64,000 nucleotides of DNA from Vagococcus carniphilus (GCF_014397115.1 NZ_CP060720.1:140001-204000); one strand, 5' to 3'. Numbered from the stretch's first letter, positions 51,496 to 62,798 are shown. The notes: generated by a model not told the origin, from the sequence alone. Made by a program: numbers and translations.

Positions 51496-52842
51496 ATGAA
51501 AAAGCGACTTGAATTAAAAGAAAGTCTTTTCATTGGTTCACTTATTTTTGGTTTATTTTTTGGTGCAGGAAATTTGATTTTTCCTATTCAAATGGGACAA
51601 GAAGCAGGAGCTAATATTGTAAGTGCAAATCTAGGATTTTTAACTACTGGAATTGGATTACCATTTTTAGGTATCATTGCGTTCGGATTGTCTATGAGTA
51701 AGGATTTATGTGAACTTTCGAGCAAGGTGAATAAAAAATATGGAATGATATTTACTAGTGTTTTGTATTTGGTAATAGGGCCTTTTTTTGCGATGCCCCG
51801 TTTAGCTAGCACTTCTTTTGAAATTGCGCTAGCCCCTTTTTTACCAGAGTCTAAACAGAAGATGTATCTATTATTTTTTAGTGCTGTTTTCTTTATTATT
51901 GTATGGTTTTTTTCACGTAAACCGAGTAAAATTCTAGACTACATTGGGAAATTTTTAACACCATTATTTTTGTTATTATTATTTATTTTATTGGCAATGG
52001 CGTTTATATCACCACTGGGTTCTGTTTCATCTGCTGCTGTCCAGCCGGCGTATTCAAATGGAGCTTTTTTTAAAGGTTTTACAGATGGGTATAATACGTT
52101 AGATGCTTTAGCAGCACTTGCTTTTGGAATGATAATTATTGAAAATGTTCAAGCTTTGGGGATTAAAGATCCCGTTTTAGTTGCGAAAGAGACAACTAAA
52201 TCCGGACTATTTGGTATTGTGCTAATGGGAATTATTTACACTCTACTTTCATTTGTTGGAACAATGAGTTTAGGCACATTAAACTTAAATAAAAATGGCG
52301 GTATTACTCTTGCCCAAATTGCAGACCATTATTTGGGAACTGTTGGTAGTGTCTTACTAGCGGCAATAGTTATTGTTGCTTGTTTAAAAACAGCTATTGG
52401 ATTAAGCACTTCTTTTGGAAGAACTTTTAATGAGTTGTATCCGTCTAAATCTTATACATTTTTCACAGTTGGTTGTATTTTGTTGGCAGCTTTAATTGCT
52501 AACGTTGGTTTGAATGAAATAATTCAAATTTCAACTCCAGTTTTGATGTTTATTTATCCATTAGCAATGACTTTAATCATAATGGGACTTTGTAGTCAAT
52601 GGATTGGTGATAAAAAAAGTATTTATCAATATGTTACTTATTTTACAATGATTGCTTCGTTTTTTGATGCGTTAAATAGTTTGCCTAAAAATATTAAGGA
52701 TTCTAATATAGTGTCATCATTACTAGGCTTTGCTAGAGAGTTTGTTCCATTCTTTAATATTGGAATGGGTTGGATTACCGTTGCGATTCTAGGTCTTATT
52801 GTCGGACTATTGGTCGATAAAAAAAGGAGATTATCCGTTTAA
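51496..52842 (+). CDS. brnQ: Branched-chain amino acid carrier protein BrnQ
   Basis: 448 residues of the LIVCS family. About twelve hydrophobic segments, and the N-terminal FGLFFGAGNLIFPIQMGQ is a strong family motif. Sodium- or proton-coupled import of Leu, Ile and Val is the known family role. AAAGGAG precedes the ATG. It stands alone between the tRNA terminator and its own. No leader peptide or CodY site was identified. Confidence 0.95.
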   Translation: MKKRLELKESLFIGSLIFGLFFGAGNLIFPIQMGQEAGANIVSANLGFLTTGIGLPFLGIIAFGLSMSKDLCELSSKVNKKYGMIFTSVLYLVIGPFFAMPRLASTSFEIALAPFLPESKQKMYLLFFSAVFFIIVWFFSRKPSKILDYIGKFLTPLFLLLLFILLAMAFISPLGSVSSAAVQPAYSNGAFFKGFTDGYNTLDALAALAFGMIIIENVQALGIKDPVLVAKETTKSGLFGIVLMGIIYTLLSFVGTMSLGTLNLNKNGGITLAQIADHYLGTVGSVLLAAIVIVACLKTAIGLSTSFGRTFNELYPSKSYTFFTVGCILLAALIANVGLNEIIQISTPVLMFIYPLAMTLIIMGLCSQWIGDKKSIYQYVTYFTMIASFFDALNSLPKNIKDSNIVSSLLGFAREFVPFFNIGMGWITVAILGLIVGLLVDKKRRLSV

Positions 52843-52860
52843 GGGATAGTCTCCTTTTTC
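52822..52860. terminator. Bidirectional terminator brnQ / gpmA
   Basis: AAAAAGGAGATTATCC (52822-52837) pairs with GGATAGTCTCCTTTTT (52844-52859), one wobble. It overlaps the brnQ stop and abuts the gpmA stop. Confidence 0.85.
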
Positions 52861-53547
52861 TTATAAATAATATTTTTTTATTAAAGATAGATCATCATTT
52901 AGTTCGTAAACAAGAGGTTGTCCTGTTGGAATTTCTAAAGCCATGATATCGTCATCTGAAATTCCCTCAATATGTTTAGCAAGTGCTCTAAGTGAATTTC
53001 CATGAGCTGCAACAAGAACTGTTTCTCCTTTTAACAAGGATGGAGCGATTTCGTCTTCCCAAAAAGGGAGAGCCCTCTCTAAAGTAACTTTTAGATTTTC
53101 GCCTCCTGGAATACTTCTTTTATCAAGATGTGAGTATTTAAGTTCTTTTGTTGCTGATTTTGGATCATCTTCACTAATTAGTGGAGGTAAAGTATCATAA
53201 GAGCGACGCCATTGTTGAACTTGATCAGCTCCATACTTATCAGCTGTCTCCTTTTTATTCAATCCTTGGAGAGCTCCGTAATGACGTTCATTTAATCGCC
53301 AAGATTTTATTTCAGGAATCCAAAGTTGATTGGATTCTTCCAGAACAAAATGGCAAGTTTTGATAGCACGTTTTAAATAAGACGTGTAGGCAACATCAAA
53401 ATAAATATTTGCTTGTTTAATTTTTTTCCCAGCTTCTTTTGCTTCTTCAATTCCTTTGTCACTTAAATCGACATCTTCCCATCCAGTAAATAAATTAAGA
53501 GCATTCCACTCACTTAATCCATGTCGTACAAAAACTAATTTTTTCAT
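52861..53547 (-). CDS. gpmA: 2,3-bisphosphoglycerate-dependent phosphoglycerate mutase
   Basis: 228 residues. Interconverts 3- and 2-phosphoglycerate in glycolysis. The phosphohistidine motif VRHGLSEWN is at residues 6-14, with the second catalytic His in [12 protein letters not shown]. The start at 53547 ([10 protein letters not shown]) follows AAAGGATGG; a longer reading to 53598 overlaps rpiA. It follows rpiA by 19 bp on the same strand. Confidence 0.95.
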   Translation of the reverse strand: MKKLVFVRHGLSEWNALNLFTGWEDVDLSDKGIEEAKEAGKKIKQANIYFDVAYTSYLKRAIKTCHFVLEESNQLWIPEIKSWRLNERHYGALQGLNKKETADKYGADQVQQWRRSYDTLPPLISEDDPKSATKELKYSHLDKRSIPGGENLKVTLERALPFWEDEIAPSLLKGETVLVAAHGNSLRALAKHIEGISDDDIMALEIPTGQPLVYELNDDLSLIKKYYL

Positions 53548-53566
53548 GTAATCCATCCTTTCTAGG

Positions 53567-54247
53567 TTATCTAGACACTTCGATGGTTTTAACGCCACTT
53601 TCAGAGGTGCCTATGATGACACGTGTCGTGATATCCAAGAACAAGCCGTGTTCGACAACGCCAACTTGGTGGTCAAGCCATGTAGCTAGCTCTTTTGGAT
53701 CATTTATTTCTTTTAAATACAAGTCAATAATATAATTTTTACTGTCAGTTAGCAAAGGATTACCATCGGCAGTAGTTCTGATTTTAGGATTTAACTCTTT
53801 TTTAGTAAATAGTCTAAGTAGTTGATCGCTTCCATATGGAATAACTTCAACAGGTAGTGGGAAAGCACCTAACTTTTCAACCATTTTTGACTCGTCTACA
53901 ATCCAAATGTTTTCATTAGAATAAGTTGCAACTATTTTTTCAAAAAGAAGAGCAGCACCGCCTCCCTTTGTTCCTTGGTAGTCAGCAGAGATTTCGTCTG
54001 CTCCATCAATTGTAATATCTACATGATCGACCTCATCAATACTTTTTAAAGGAATACCTAAAGCGCGAGCTTGTTCTTCTGTAGCGTGTGAAGTTGTCAC
54101 CCCTACAATATTTAGACCTTCTTCTTTCATTCGTCGTCCGATTTCTTCAACCATAAAGTAAGCAGTTGATCCAGTTCCAAGACCTACCGTCATTCCATCT
54201 TTAATGTACTTTGCAGATTCAATCCCAACTAATTGTTTTAAGTTCAT
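53567..54247 (-). CDS. rpiA: Ribose-5-phosphate isomerase A
   Basis: 226 residues. Interconverts ribose-5-phosphate and ribulose-5-phosphate in the pentose phosphate pathway. Family motifs [23 protein letters not shown] and [12 protein letters not shown] are visible. GGAGGCTTAAC upstream serves as ribosome-binding site. First gene of a likely two-gene unit with gpmA. Confidence 0.97.
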   Translation of the reverse strand: MNLKQLVGIESAKYIKDGMTVGLGTGSTAYFMVEEIGRRMKEEGLNIVGVTTSHATEEQARALGIPLKSIDEVDHVDITIDGADEISADYQGTKGGGAALLFEKIVATYSNENIWIVDESKMVEKLGAFPLPVEVIPYGSDQLLRLFTKKELNPKIRTTADGNPLLTDSKNYIIDLYLKEINDPKELATWLDHQVGVVEHGLFLDITTRVIIGTSESGVKTIEVSR

Positions 54248-54344
54248 GTTAAGCCTCCAAAATTATATTTGTTATCAAGATAATTGTAATCATAACCAAT
54301 CGAAAAAGAAAGGGAGAAACTTAGAAAAAAATATAAAAAGGGTA

Positions 54345-54374
54345 TTGACTAATTTTGTTTTTTTGTGCTATAGT
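54345..54374 (+). promoter_or_regulatory. str operon promoter
   Basis: TTGACT (54345-54350), 18-bp spacer with TGTGC before TATAGT (54369-54374), 155 bp before rpsL. Confidence 0.75.
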
Positions 54375-54462
54375 TACAAAGGTGCTTGGGACAGGTCTCA
54401 TGGAGACGTGCTGACTGTAAAAGAGCGCAATGTCAATGCAGGAATTCTTGCATTAATTTTTT
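54375..54462 (+). promoter_or_regulatory. rpsL leader with terminator-like hairpin
   Basis: The leader holds a small hairpin GGTCTCATGGAGAC (54395-54408) and, at 54435-54454, AATGCAGG/CTTGCATT with an AATT loop, followed by AATTTTTT. Such an intrinsic stop before a ribosomal operon suggests attenuation. The ligand is not known. Confidence 0.5.
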
Positions 54463-54527
54463 AAATCAAAAAAAGAACCACCTGGATGTGTGGGTCTATA
54501 AAAAGTTTTAAGGAAGGAGGAACTATC

Positions 54528-54941
54528 ATGCCTACAATTAATCAATTGGTACGTAAGTCTCGTAAATCTAAAATGACTAAATCTGACTCTCCTGCTTTAG
54601 GAAAGAGTTATAATAGTTTCAAAAAATCTCAAACAAATGTGAACTCTCCACAAAAACGTGGTGTTTGTACACGTGTTGGGACTATGACACCTAAAAAACC
54701 TAACTCTGCGTTACGTAAATATGCCCGTGTTCGTTTGTCAAACTTAATTGAAGTGACAGCTTACATTCCTGGTATTGGACATAACTTGCAAGAGCATAGT
54801 GTTGTTTTAATCCGTGGTGGACGTGTGAAAGACTTACCTGGGGTACGTTATCATATCGTTCGTGGTGCTTTAGATACTGCTGGTGTTACAGATCGTAAAC
54901 AAAGCCGTTCTAAATACGGAACTAAAAAACCTAAAAAATAA
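54528..54941 (+). CDS. rpsL: 30S ribosomal protein S12
   Basis: 137 residues, start ATG 54528 ([12 protein letters not shown]) behind AAGGAAGGAGG. A longer reading to 54486 is not supported. The [17 protein letters not shown] stretch keeps Lys at the streptomycin-sensitive position, so no resistance mutation is seen there. First gene of the str operon. Confidence 0.97.
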   Translation: MPTINQLVRKSRKSKMTKSDSPALGKSYNSFKKSQTNVNSPQKRGVCTRVGTMTPKKPNSALRKYARVRLSNLIEVTAYIPGIGHNLQEHSVVLIRGGRVKDLPGVRYHIVRGALDTAGVTDRKQSRSKYGTKKPKK

Positions 54942-54989
54942 TTCAAATTAAATTGATGATAAAAAAATTCTTGGAAGGAGGAGTTACAC

Positions 54990-55460
54990 ATGCCTCGAAA
55001 AGGTCCTGTTACAAAACGTGATGTTTTACCAGATCCGATTTATAATTCTAAATTAGTTACTCGTTTAATCAACCGTGTGATGATTGATGGTAAGCGTGGT
55101 GTTGCTTCAAGCATTATTTATGATGCATTTGATATTATTAAAGAATCTACAGGGAACGATCCATTAGAAGTTTTCGAACAAGCTATGGAAAATGTTATGC
55201 CTGTTCTTGAAGTTAAAGCTCGCCGTGTTGGTGGTTCTAACTACCAAGTACCAGTTGAAGTTCGCCCAGAGCGTCGTTCAACATTAGGCTTACGTTGGTT
55301 AGTAAATTACTCTCGTTTACGCGGAGAGCATACTATGGAACAACGTTTAGCTAAAGAAATCATGGATGCAGCTAACAACTCAGGCGCTTCTGTTAAAAAA
55401 CGTGAAGATGTCCATAAAATGGCTGAAGCCAACAGAGCATTCGCTCACTACCGTTGGTAA
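54990..55460 (+). CDS. rpsG: 30S ribosomal protein S7
   Basis: 156 residues, [16 protein letters not shown], a normal S7. GGAAGGAGGAG precedes the ATG. In many bacteria S7 regulates the str operon. It precedes fusA by 86 bp that includes an inverted repeat (CCAGTTAAT/AATTAACTGG). Confidence 0.97.
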   Translation: MPRKGPVTKRDVLPDPIYNSKLVTRLINRVMIDGKRGVASSIIYDAFDIIKESTGNDPLEVFEQAMENVMPVLEVKARRVGGSNYQVPVEVRPERRSTLGLRWLVNYSRLRGEHTMEQRLAKEIMDAANNSGASVKKREDVHKMAEANRAFAHYRW

Positions 55461-55546
55461 AATCCTCTTAGCCAGTTAATACTAATTAACTGGCAAGTGA
55501 ATGTATATAACTACGAACTACAATAAGAGAGGAGAAATATTTTAAG

Positions 55547-57634
55547 ATGGCAAGAGAATTTTCGTTAGAAAACACTCGTAATATCGGTATCATGGCCCAT
55601 GTTGATGCGGGTAAAACTACAACAACAGAGCGTATCTTGTATTATACTGGTAAAATCCATAAGCTTGGTGAAACTCACGAAGGAGCTTCACAAATGGACT
55701 GGATGGAACAAGAGCAAGAACGTGGTATCACAATCACTTCTGCAGCAACAACTGCACAGTGGAAAGGATATCGTGTAAACATTATCGATACACCAGGTCA
55801 CGTGGATTTCACTATTGAAGTTCAACGTTCACTACGTGTATTAGATGGTGCTGTTACAGTTCTTGATTCACAATCAGGTGTTGAGCCTCAAACTGAAACA
55901 GTTTGGCGTCAAGCAACTGACTACAAAGTTCCACGTGTTGTTTTCTGTAATAAAATGGATAAAATTGGTGCAGACTTCTTGTACTCAGTAAAAACTTTAC
56001 ATGATCGTTTACAAGCAAATGCTCATCCAATTCAATTACCAATCGGTTCTGAAGATAACTTCACAGGAATCATTGACTTAATTACAATGAAAGCTGAAAT
56101 CTATACTAACGATTTAGGAACAGATATCCGTGAGGAAGAAATCCCTGAAGAGTATATGGAACAAGCTATTGAATGGCGTGAAAAATTAGTTGAAGCTGTA
56201 GCTGAAACTGATGAAGAATTAATGATGAAATACTTGGATGGAGAGGAAATCTCTATTGAAGAATTGAAAGCAGGAATTCGTCGCGCAACTATTAATGTTG
56301 AGTTCTTCCCAGTAATGGCTGGATCTGCCTTTAAAAACAAAGGTGTTCAGTTAATGCTTGATGCAGTTCTTGACTACTTACCTGCTCCAACAGACGTTGA
56401 AGCAATTAAAGGTACAGATACTAAAACAGAAGAAGAAACTACACGTCCTTCTGATGATAACGCACCGTTCTCATCATTAGCGTTTAAAGTTATGACTGAC
56501 CCATTCGTAGGTCGTTTAACATTCTTCCGTGTTTATTCTGGTACTTTAGAAAGTGGTTCATATGTATTGAACGCTTCTAAAGATAAAAAAGAACGTATCG
56601 GACGTATCCTACAAATGCATGCGAACAGCCGTGAAGAAATTAATACAGTTTATTCAGGTGATATCGCAGCAGCTGTTGGACTTAAAGATACTACAACAGG
56701 TGATACTTTATGTGCTCTTGATGCACCAGTTATCTTGGAATCTATTGAATTCCCAGATCCAGTTATTCAAGTAGCTGTTGAACCTAAATCTAAAGCAGAC
56801 CAAGATAAAATGGGTGTTGCTTTACAAAAACTTGCTGAAGAAGATCCTTCATTCCGAGTTGAAACAAACGTTGAAACTGGAGAAACAGTTATCTCTGGTA
56901 TGGGTGAGCTTCACTTAGACGTTTTAGTAGATAGAATGAGACGTGAATTTAGAGTAGACGCTAACGTAGGTGCGCCTCAAGTTTCATACCGTGAAACATT
57001 TAGAGCGCCAGTTACTCAAGCTGAAGGTAAATTCGTACGTCAATCAGGTGGTAAAGGACAATACGGTCACGTATGGGTTGAATTTACACCTAACGAAGAA
57101 GGAAAAGGCTTTGAATTCGAAAACGCAATCGTTGGTGGTGTGGTTCCTCGTGAATACATTCCAGCAGTTGAAAAAGGATTAGCAGACTCTATGAATAATG
57201 GTGTTCTTGCTGGCTATCCATTAGTAGATATTAAAGCAAAACTTTATGATGGTTCATACCATGATGTCGATTCAAATGAAACGGCATTCCGTGTGGCAGC
57301 ATCTATGGCATTACGTGCCGCAGCTAAGAAAGCTCAACCAGCAATCTTAGAACCAATGATGAAAGTTACTGTAACAGTTCCTGAAGAATATTTAGGAGAT
57401 ATCATGGGACATGTAACAAGTCGTCGTGGACGCGTTGAAGGAATGGAAGCTCATGGAAATTCACAAATTGTTAACGCACTTGTGCCATTAGCTGAAATGT
57501 TTGGATATGCAACAACATTACGTTCTGCAACACAAGGACGTGGTACATTTATGATGGTATTTGATCATTACGAAGACGTACCAAAATCTATTCAAGAAGA
57601 AATCATCAAGAAAAATGGTGGCTCTGCTGAATAG
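55547..57634 (+). CDS. fusA: Elongation factor G
   Basis: 695 residues. GTPase domain with [18 protein letters not shown] and DTPGHVDF, then domains II-V, including the GGKGQYGHV motif in domain IV. Moves tRNAs and mRNA through the ribosome. Follows rpsG and is preceded by GAGAGGAG. Confidence 0.98.
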   Translation: MAREFSLENTRNIGIMAHVDAGKTTTTERILYYTGKIHKLGETHEGASQMDWMEQEQERGITITSAATTAQWKGYRVNIIDTPGHVDFTIEVQRSLRVLDGAVTVLDSQSGVEPQTETVWRQATDYKVPRVVFCNKMDKIGADFLYSVKTLHDRLQANAHPIQLPIGSEDNFTGIIDLITMKAEIYTNDLGTDIREEEIPEEYMEQAIEWREKLVEAVAETDEELMMKYLDGEEISIEELKAGIRRATINVEFFPVMAGSAFKNKGVQLMLDAVLDYLPAPTDVEAIKGTDTKTEEETTRPSDDNAPFSSLAFKVMTDPFVGRLTFFRVYSGTLESGSYVLNASKDKKERIGRILQMHANSREEINTVYSGDIAAAVGLKDTTTGDTLCALDAPVILESIEFPDPVIQVAVEPKSKADQDKMGVALQKLAEEDPSFRVETNVETGETVISGMGELHLDVLVDRMRREFRVDANVGAPQVSYRETFRAPVTQAEGKFVRQSGGKGQYGHVWVEFTPNEEGKGFEFENAIVGGVVPREYIPAVEKGLADSMNNGVLAGYPLVDIKAKLYDGSYHDVDSNETAFRVAASMALRAAAKKAQPAILEPMMKVTVTVPEEYLGDIMGHVTSRRGRVEGMEAHGNSQIVNALVPLAEMFGYATTLRSATQGRGTFMMVFDHYEDVPKSIQEEIIKKNGGSAE

Positions 57635-57691
57635 AATTTACTAGGCATTTGCTTAGAATTCATGTAAAATGAGTAGTTGAAGGAATAAATA

Positions 57692-57720
57692 TTGATTTTA
57701 TTCCTTCTTCAATATATTAT
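57692..57720 (+). promoter_or_regulatory. Candidate tuf promoter
   Basis: TTGATT (57692-57697), 17-bp spacer, TATTAT (57715-57720) in the 124-bp fusA-tuf gap. The gap also has an inverted repeat AAGGAATAAA/TTTATTCCTT (57680-57706), which may act as a weak terminator or processing hairpin. Confidence 0.5.
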
Positions 57721-57758
57721 AATAAATGACTTTTATATTTTAGGAGGAATTATACAAA

Positions 57759-58946
57759 ATGGCAAAAGAAAAATTTGACCGTTCGAAATCCCATGTAAAC
57801 ATCGGAACAATCGGACACGTTGACCACGGTAAAACAACATTATCTGCAGCAATCGCTACAGTATTAGCTAAAAATGGTTTCGGTGAAGCTCAAAACTATG
57901 CTGATATCGATAACGCTCCAGAAGAAAAAGAACGTGGAATCACAATTAACACATCTCATATCGAGTATGAAACAGCAACTCGTCACTACGCTCATGTGGA
58001 CTGTCCAGGACATGCGGACTACGTTAAAAACATGATCACTGGTGCTGCTCAAATGGACGGTGCTATCTTAGTAGTATCTGCAGCTGACGGCCCAATGCCA
58101 CAAACTCGCGAGCATATCTTATTATCTCGTAACGTTGGTGTACCATACATCGTTGTTTTCTTAAACAAAATGGATATGGTTGATGACGAAGAATTATTAG
58201 AATTAGTTGAAATGGAAGTTCGTGACTTATTAACAGAATACGACTTCCCAGGCGATGATACTCCAATCGTTGCAGGTTCAGCTCTTAAAGCTTTAGAAGG
58301 CGATGCTTCTTACGAAGAAAAAATCTTAGAATTGATGGCTGCAGTTGACGAATATATCCCAACTCCAGAACGTCAAACAGACAAACCATTCATGATGCCA
58401 GTTGAGGACGTATTCTCAATCACTGGACGTGGTACTGTTGCTACAGGCCGTGTTGAACGTGGACAAGTACGTGTTGGTGACGAAGTTGAATTAGTTGGTA
58501 TTGCTGAAGCAACTTCTAAAACAACTGTAACTGGTGTTGAAATGTTCCGTAAATTATTAGATTACGCTGAAGCTGGAGACAACATTGGTGCTTTATTACG
58601 TGGGGTAGCTCGTGAAGATATCCAACGTGGACAAGTATTATCAGCTCCAGGATCAATTACACCACATACAAAATTTAATGCGGAAGTTTATGTTTTATCT
58701 AAAGAAGAAGGTGGACGTCATACTCCATTCTTCACTAACTACCGCCCACAATTCTATTTCCGTACAACTGACGTAACTGGCGTTTGTCAATTACCAGAAG
58801 GTACTGAAATGGTAATGCCTGGTGATAACGTAGCTATGGAAGTGGATTTAATTCACCCAATCGCTATCGAAGAAGGAACTCGTTTCTCAATTCGTGAAGG
58901 TGGACGTACTGTTGGTTCAGGCGTTGTAACTTCAATCATCGCATAA
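57759..58946 (+). CDS. tuf: Elongation factor Tu
   Basis: 395 residues. GTPase domain [26 protein letters not shown] and NKMDMVDD, then two beta-barrel domains. Delivers aminoacyl-tRNA to the ribosome. AGGAGGAATT precedes the ATG. Last gene of the str operon; a strong terminator follows. Confidence 0.98.
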   Translation: MAKEKFDRSKSHVNIGTIGHVDHGKTTLSAAIATVLAKNGFGEAQNYADIDNAPEEKERGITINTSHIEYETATRHYAHVDCPGHADYVKNMITGAAQMDGAILVVSAADGPMPQTREHILLSRNVGVPYIVVFLNKMDMVDDEELLELVEMEVRDLLTEYDFPGDDTPIVAGSALKALEGDASYEEKILELMAAVDEYIPTPERQTDKPFMMPVEDVFSITGRGTVATGRVERGQVRVGDEVELVGIAEATSKTTVTGVEMFRKLLDYAEAGDNIGALLRGVAREDIQRGQVLSAPGSITPHTKFNAEVYVLSKEEGGRHTPFFTNYRPQFYFRTTDVTGVCQLPEGTEMVMPGDNVAMEVDLIHPIAIEEGTRFSIREGGRTVGSGVVTSIIA

Positions 58947-58986
58947 TTTATTATCTATCAAATATGTATTATATGTTCGGACGTAA

Positions 58987-59017
58987 GGTTGAAAACGCAA
59001 GTTTTCAACCTTTTTTT
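58987..59017 (+). terminator. tuf terminator
   Basis: GGTTGAAAAC (58987-58996), GCAA tetraloop, GTTTTCAACC (59001-59010), seven Ts. Confidence 0.93.
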
Positions 59018-59101
59018 AATGTAATGTTTTTTTGTCTTGAGAAATATGGTTAGTTAGGGTACCATTATATAATGTAAAATAGTAAAAAGGAGCAATAGTG
59101 A

Positions 59102-59812
59102 ATGAACAAAGGAAATAAATTGATCTGGCTTTTTCTTTCGATAGCCTTTGCTGTTGGAGCGATTGTTGTTGGTAGTATGTATGACAATAAGAAAAAAGAA
59201 GATTTAGTTAAAGAAGTAGGCGTTGAAGAGGGTTCAAAAGAAATGACTTTATCTTCATTGTATTTTGATAAAAGTAAAGTATTTTTAGCTAAAGGAACAA
59301 CAGAGCAAAAAATTAATACAATGGAAAAATCAGCGAAGAACGATGAAGACAAAAAAATGGTTAAAGATTTGAAACAAAGAATTGAAATTCAAACAAGATT
59401 TAACGATTTATTTGAAGAGCCGGTATTAGTAGGCAATAAATTTAAAGAAAAAGTATCAATGAAAAACGATAACAAAAAAGAAGACATTGATAATCTTGTT
59501 AGTGATGCTAGTTCATTAAATAAAAAAGAGGATCCTTTTTATGAAGGTGTCTTAACTTATCTAGCAACAGCAGGTGGCTCAGAAGGAAAAGAAACGACTC
59601 ATACTGAAAAATCAGGAAACGCACAAAAGGCACAAGAGATAATCAATATGATTATTGTTGATGGAGCAGTACAATCTGATTTTACGTTAGAGCAATATTA
59701 TGCAGCTAAACAAGAAGTGGATGGACTACCTGAAGGTGCTGAAAAAACTGAATTGATGCAACAAATTACTCAAATTCAAACAGCTTTAACGAATATGGGA
59801 ATCACCTATTAA
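59102..59812 (+). CDS. Hypothetical membrane-anchored protein (236 aa)
   Basis: Not recognised. 236 residues; an N-terminal signal anchor (about 7-27, LIWLFLSIAFAVGAIVVG) with no lipobox, then a Lys/Glu/Asp-rich helical region expected outside the cell (about 30-236). AAAAAGGAG precedes the ATG and TATAAT lies at 59068-59073. It stands between the tuf and S10-operon terminator/promoter pairs, so it is its own unit. A role in envelope or stress is only a guess. Confidence 0.72.
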   Translation: MNKGNKLIWLFLSIAFAVGAIVVGSMYDNKKKEDLVKEVGVEEGSKEMTLSSLYFDKSKVFLAKGTTEQKINTMEKSAKNDEDKKMVKDLKQRIEIQTRFNDLFEEPVLVGNKFKEKVSMKNDNKKEDIDNLVSDASSLNKKEDPFYEGVLTYLATAGGSEGKETTHTEKSGNAQKAQEIINMIIVDGAVQSDFTLEQYYAAKQEVDGLPEGAEKTELMQQITQIQTALTNMGITY

Positions 59813-59833
59813 AAAAAATAAAAAAACTATTGA

Positions 59834-59861
59834 AAAAAGCTTGTCATCAGGCTTTTTTTTT
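59834..59861 (+). terminator. Terminator of the 236-aa hypothetical gene
   Basis: AAAAAAGC and GCTTTTTT around an inner loop, T-run. It shares bases with the S10 promoter. Confidence 0.6.
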
Positions 59862-59869
59862 AGTATACT
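59841..59869 (+). promoter_or_regulatory. S10 operon promoter
   Basis: TTGTCA (59841-59846), 17-bp spacer, TATACT (59864-59869), overlapping the upstream terminator. Confidence 0.72.
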
Positions 59870-59875
59870 TTTAAA

Positions 59876-60032
59876 AGTGCTGAAATAAAAAAAGTATGTA
59901 GGTATCTCAAAGAGATTACTGCGGCGTTGAAACGAGAGGTTGCGACACGCCAGGGAGCATTGCCATGGTGGTGTGTTGGAGATTTTCGTGGAGCTATGTC
60001 TACTAACAACAATAGGCGAAGGAGGGAACAAA
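59876..60032 (+). promoter_or_regulatory. S10 operon leader RNA (structured)
   Basis: About 155 nt, richer in G and C than its surroundings, containing ACACGCC (59946-59952) that can pair with GGTGGTGTGT (59967-59976), and more stems. In Firmicutes, S10-operon leaders of this kind occur upstream of rpsJ and may carry ribosomal-protein regulation; the binding protein here is not known. Confidence 0.6.
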
Positions 60033-60341
60033 ATGGCAAATCAAAAAATTCGTATCCGTTTAAAAGCGTATGAACATCGTGTATTAGATCAATCTGCAGA
60101 GAAAATTGTAGAAACAGCAAAAAGAACAGGGGCTGAAGTTTCTGGACCAATTCCATTACCAACAGACCGTTCAGTGTATACAGTTATCCGCGCGACTCAT
60201 AAATACAAAGATTCACGCGAACAATTCGAAATGCGTACTCACAAACGTTTAATCGACATCGTGAGTCCAACACCTAAGACAGTTGATGCTTTAATGAAGC
60301 TAGACTTGCCAAGCGGTGTAAATATTGAAATTAAATTATAA
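60033..60341 (+). CDS. rpsJ: 30S ribosomal protein S10
   Basis: 102 residues ([15 protein letters not shown]). The ATG at 60033 is preceded by GAAGGAGGG; an upstream in-frame reading lies in the leader and is rejected. First gene of the S10 operon; also the transcription factor NusE. Confidence 0.97.
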   Translation: MANQKIRIRLKAYEHRVLDQSAEKIVETAKRTGAEVSGPIPLPTDRSVYTVIRATHKYKDSREQFEMRTHKRLIDIVSPTPKTVDALMKLDLPSGVNIEIKL

Positions 60342-60361
60342 TAAATCATGGAGGTGTACTC

Positions 60362-60997
60362 ATGACTAAAGGAATCTTAGGGAAAAAAGTAGGAATGACA
60401 CAAGTCTTCACTGAAAATGGTGAGTTAATCCCAGTTACTGTAATTGAAGCAACACCAAACGTTGTTTTACAAGTTAAAACAGTAGAAACTGACGGTTACG
60501 AAGCTGTTCAAGTGGGCTTCCAAGATAAACGTGAAGTTTTATCTAACAAACCTGCTAAAGGTCATGTTGCAAAAGCAAATACTGCTCCTAAGCGCTTCAT
60601 TAAAGAATTCAATGATGTTGAGCTTGGAGAATACGAAGTAGGTAAAGAAATTAAGGTTGATGTATTTCAAGCTGGAGACATCGTTGATGTTACAGGTACG
60701 ACTAAAGGACATGGTTTCCAAGGGCCAATTAAACGCCATAACCAATCACGTGGACCAATGACACACGGTTCTCGTTACCATCGTGGACCTGGGTCAATGG
60801 GTGCTGCATCAGATCCATCACGTGTATTCAAAGGTAAAAAACTTGCAGGACGTATGGGTGGAGATCGTGTAACGATTCAAAACTTAGAAATCGTAAAAGT
60901 TGACACTGATAAAAATGTTATTTTAATCAAAGGTAATGTACCTGGCGTTAAAAAATCATTAGTAGAAATAAAAACAGCAGTTAAGGCTGCTAAATAA
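60362..60997 (+). CDS. rplC: 50S ribosomal protein L3
   Basis: 211 residues, [16 protein letters not shown], with the long loop motif [21 protein letters not shown] (shown in part) that reaches the peptidyl-transferase centre. Second gene of the S10 operon, 20 bp after rpsJ. Confidence 0.97.
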   Translation: MTKGILGKKVGMTQVFTENGELIPVTVIEATPNVVLQVKTVETDGYEAVQVGFQDKREVLSNKPAKGHVAKANTAPKRFIKEFNDVELGEYEVGKEIKVDVFQAGDIVDVTGTTKGHGFQGPIKRHNQSRGPMTHGSRYHRGPGSMGAASDPSRVFKGKKLAGRMGGDRVTIQNLEIVKVDTDKNVILIKGNVPGVKKSLVEIKTAVKAAK

Positions 60998-61021
60998 TTG
61001 CGGGAGAGGAGGAACTAAAGA

Positions 61022-61645
61022 ATGACATCTGTAGCATTATTTAAACAAGATGGAACTCAAAATGGCGAAGTTACTTTAAACGAAGCAATCTTTGGAATTG
61101 AACCAAACGAAAATGTTGTGTTTGATGCAATCATCATGCAACGTGCTTCATTAAGACAAGGAACTCACGCTGTTAAAAATCGTAGCGCAGTACGCGGTGG
61201 TGGACGTAAACCATGGCGTCAAAAAGGAACTGGTCGTGCACGTCAAGGATCTATCCGCTCACCACAATGGCGCGGAGGTGGTATCGTCTTTGGACCTACA
61301 CCACGTTCATATAGCTACAAATTACCTAAAAAAGTTCGTCGTTTAGCAATTAAATCAGTATTATCTGAAAAAGTTGCTGAGAACAAATTGGTTGTTGTTG
61401 AAGGATTATCATTTGACGCACCAAAAACAAAAGAATTTAAAGAAGTTTTAACTAACTTAAACGTAGATACAAAGGTATTAGTTGTTTTAGAAAGTGGCAA
61501 TGATTTTGCAGCATTATCAGGACGTAACTTACCAAACGTTTCAATCGTTGAATCAGATAACGTAAGTGTTCTTGATGTAGTATCAGCTGACAAAATGTTA
61601 ATCACTAAAACAGCTCTGACTCAAGTAGAGGAGGTGCTTGCATAA
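61022..61645 (+). CDS. rplD: 50S ribosomal protein L4
   Basis: 207 residues. The loop [19 protein letters not shown] lines the exit tunnel. L4 is the regulator of the S10 operon in E. coli; whether it acts here is not known. The last base of its stop overlaps the rplW start. Confidence 0.97.
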   Translation: MTSVALFKQDGTQNGEVTLNEAIFGIEPNENVVFDAIIMQRASLRQGTHAVKNRSAVRGGGRKPWRQKGTGRARQGSIRSPQWRGGGIVFGPTPRSYSYKLPKKVRRLAIKSVLSEKVAENKLVVVEGLSFDAPKTKEFKEVLTNLNVDTKVLVVLESGNDFAALSGRNLPNVSIVESDNVSVLDVVSADKMLITKTALTQVEEVLA

Positions 61646-61932
61646 TGGAATTAATCGATGTAATCAAACGCCCAGTTATTACAGAAATGTCTGTAGAAGC
61701 AATGGACGAAAAAAAATACACGTTTGAAGTGGACACAAGAGCCAACAAAACATTAGTTAAGCAAGCTGTAGAAGCTGTTTTCGACGTAAAAGTTAAAAAA
61801 GTGAATATCATGAACGTAAAACCGAAATTCAAGAGAATGGGTAAATACGCTGGATACACTAAAAAACGTCGTAAAGCTATCGTACAATTAACAGAAGACT
61901 CAAAAGAAATTCAAATTTTTGATGCTGAATAA
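61645..61932 (+). CDS. rplW: 50S ribosomal protein L23
   Basis: 95 residues, [14 protein letters not shown], then a basic tail. The TAATG junction with rplD suggests coupled translation. L23 sits at the tunnel exit and docks SRP and trigger factor. Confidence 0.97.
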   Translation: MELIDVIKRPVITEMSVEAMDEKKYTFEVDTRANKTLVKQAVEAVFDVKVKKVNIMNVKPKFKRMGKYAGYTKKRRKAIVQLTEDSKEIQIFDAE

Positions 61933-61964
61933 TTCAGACATCAACTAAAGTAGGAGGGAATCAC

Positions 61965-62798
61965 GTGGCGATTAAAAAGTACAAACCTACCACAAATGGT
62001 CGTCGTAACATGACTGGTTCAGATTTTGCTGAAATCACAACTTCAACACCAGAAAAAACTTTGTTACAACCATTGAAAAAAAACGCTGGACGTAACAACC
62101 AAGGTAAAATTACTGTTCGTCATCAAGCGGGTGGACACAAACGCCAATATCGTTTGATCGATTTCAAGCGTAATAAAGATAATGTGGTCGGAACTGTTAA
62201 AACAGTTGAATATGATCCAAATAGATCTGCTAATATTGCATTGATTCATTACACTGATGGAGTTAAAGCTTATATCTTAGCACCAAAAGGTATTAAGGTT
62301 GGAGATGTAATCGAATCAGGCGAAAATGCTGATATCAAAATTGGTAATGCATTACCATTAAACAACATTCCAGTGGGTACAGTTATCCATAACATCGAAT
62401 TAAAACCTGGAAAAGGTGGACAATTAATTCGTTCTGCTGGTACAAGTGCACAAGTACTTGGTAACGAAGGTAAATATACATTAGTTCGTTTGAACTCAGG
62501 CGAAGTTCGTATGATTTTAGGAACTTGTCGTGCAACAATCGGTACTGTTGGTAATGAACAACACGAATTAATCAACAGTGGTAAAGCTGGACGTAGTCGT
62601 TGGTTAGGTAAACGCCCAACAGTACGTGGTAGCGTAATGAACCCTAACGATCACCCACACGGTGGTGGTGAAGGTAAAGCACCAATCGGACGTCCATCAC
62701 CAATGAGTCCATGGGGCAAACCAACACTTGGATACAAAACACGTAGTAAAAAAGCAAAATCTGACAAACTTATCGTTCGTCGTCGTAAAACTAAATAA
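61965..62798 (+). CDS. rplB: 50S ribosomal protein L2
   Basis: 277 residues. Begins with GTG behind AGGAGGGAATC. The C-terminal [17 protein letters not shown] carries the conserved His region near the peptidyl-transferase centre. Confidence 0.97.
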   Translation: MAIKKYKPTTNGRRNMTGSDFAEITTSTPEKTLLQPLKKNAGRNNQGKITVRHQAGGHKRQYRLIDFKRNKDNVVGTVKTVEYDPNRSANIALIHYTDGVKAYILAPKGIKVGDVIESGENADIKIGNALPLNNIPVGTVIHNIELKPGKGGQLIRSAGTSAQVLGNEGKYTLVRLNSGEVRMILGTCRATIGTVGNEQHELINSGKAGRSRWLGKRPTVRGSVMNPNDHPHGGGEGKAPIGRPSPMSPWGKPTLGYKTRSKKAKSDKLIVRRRKTK

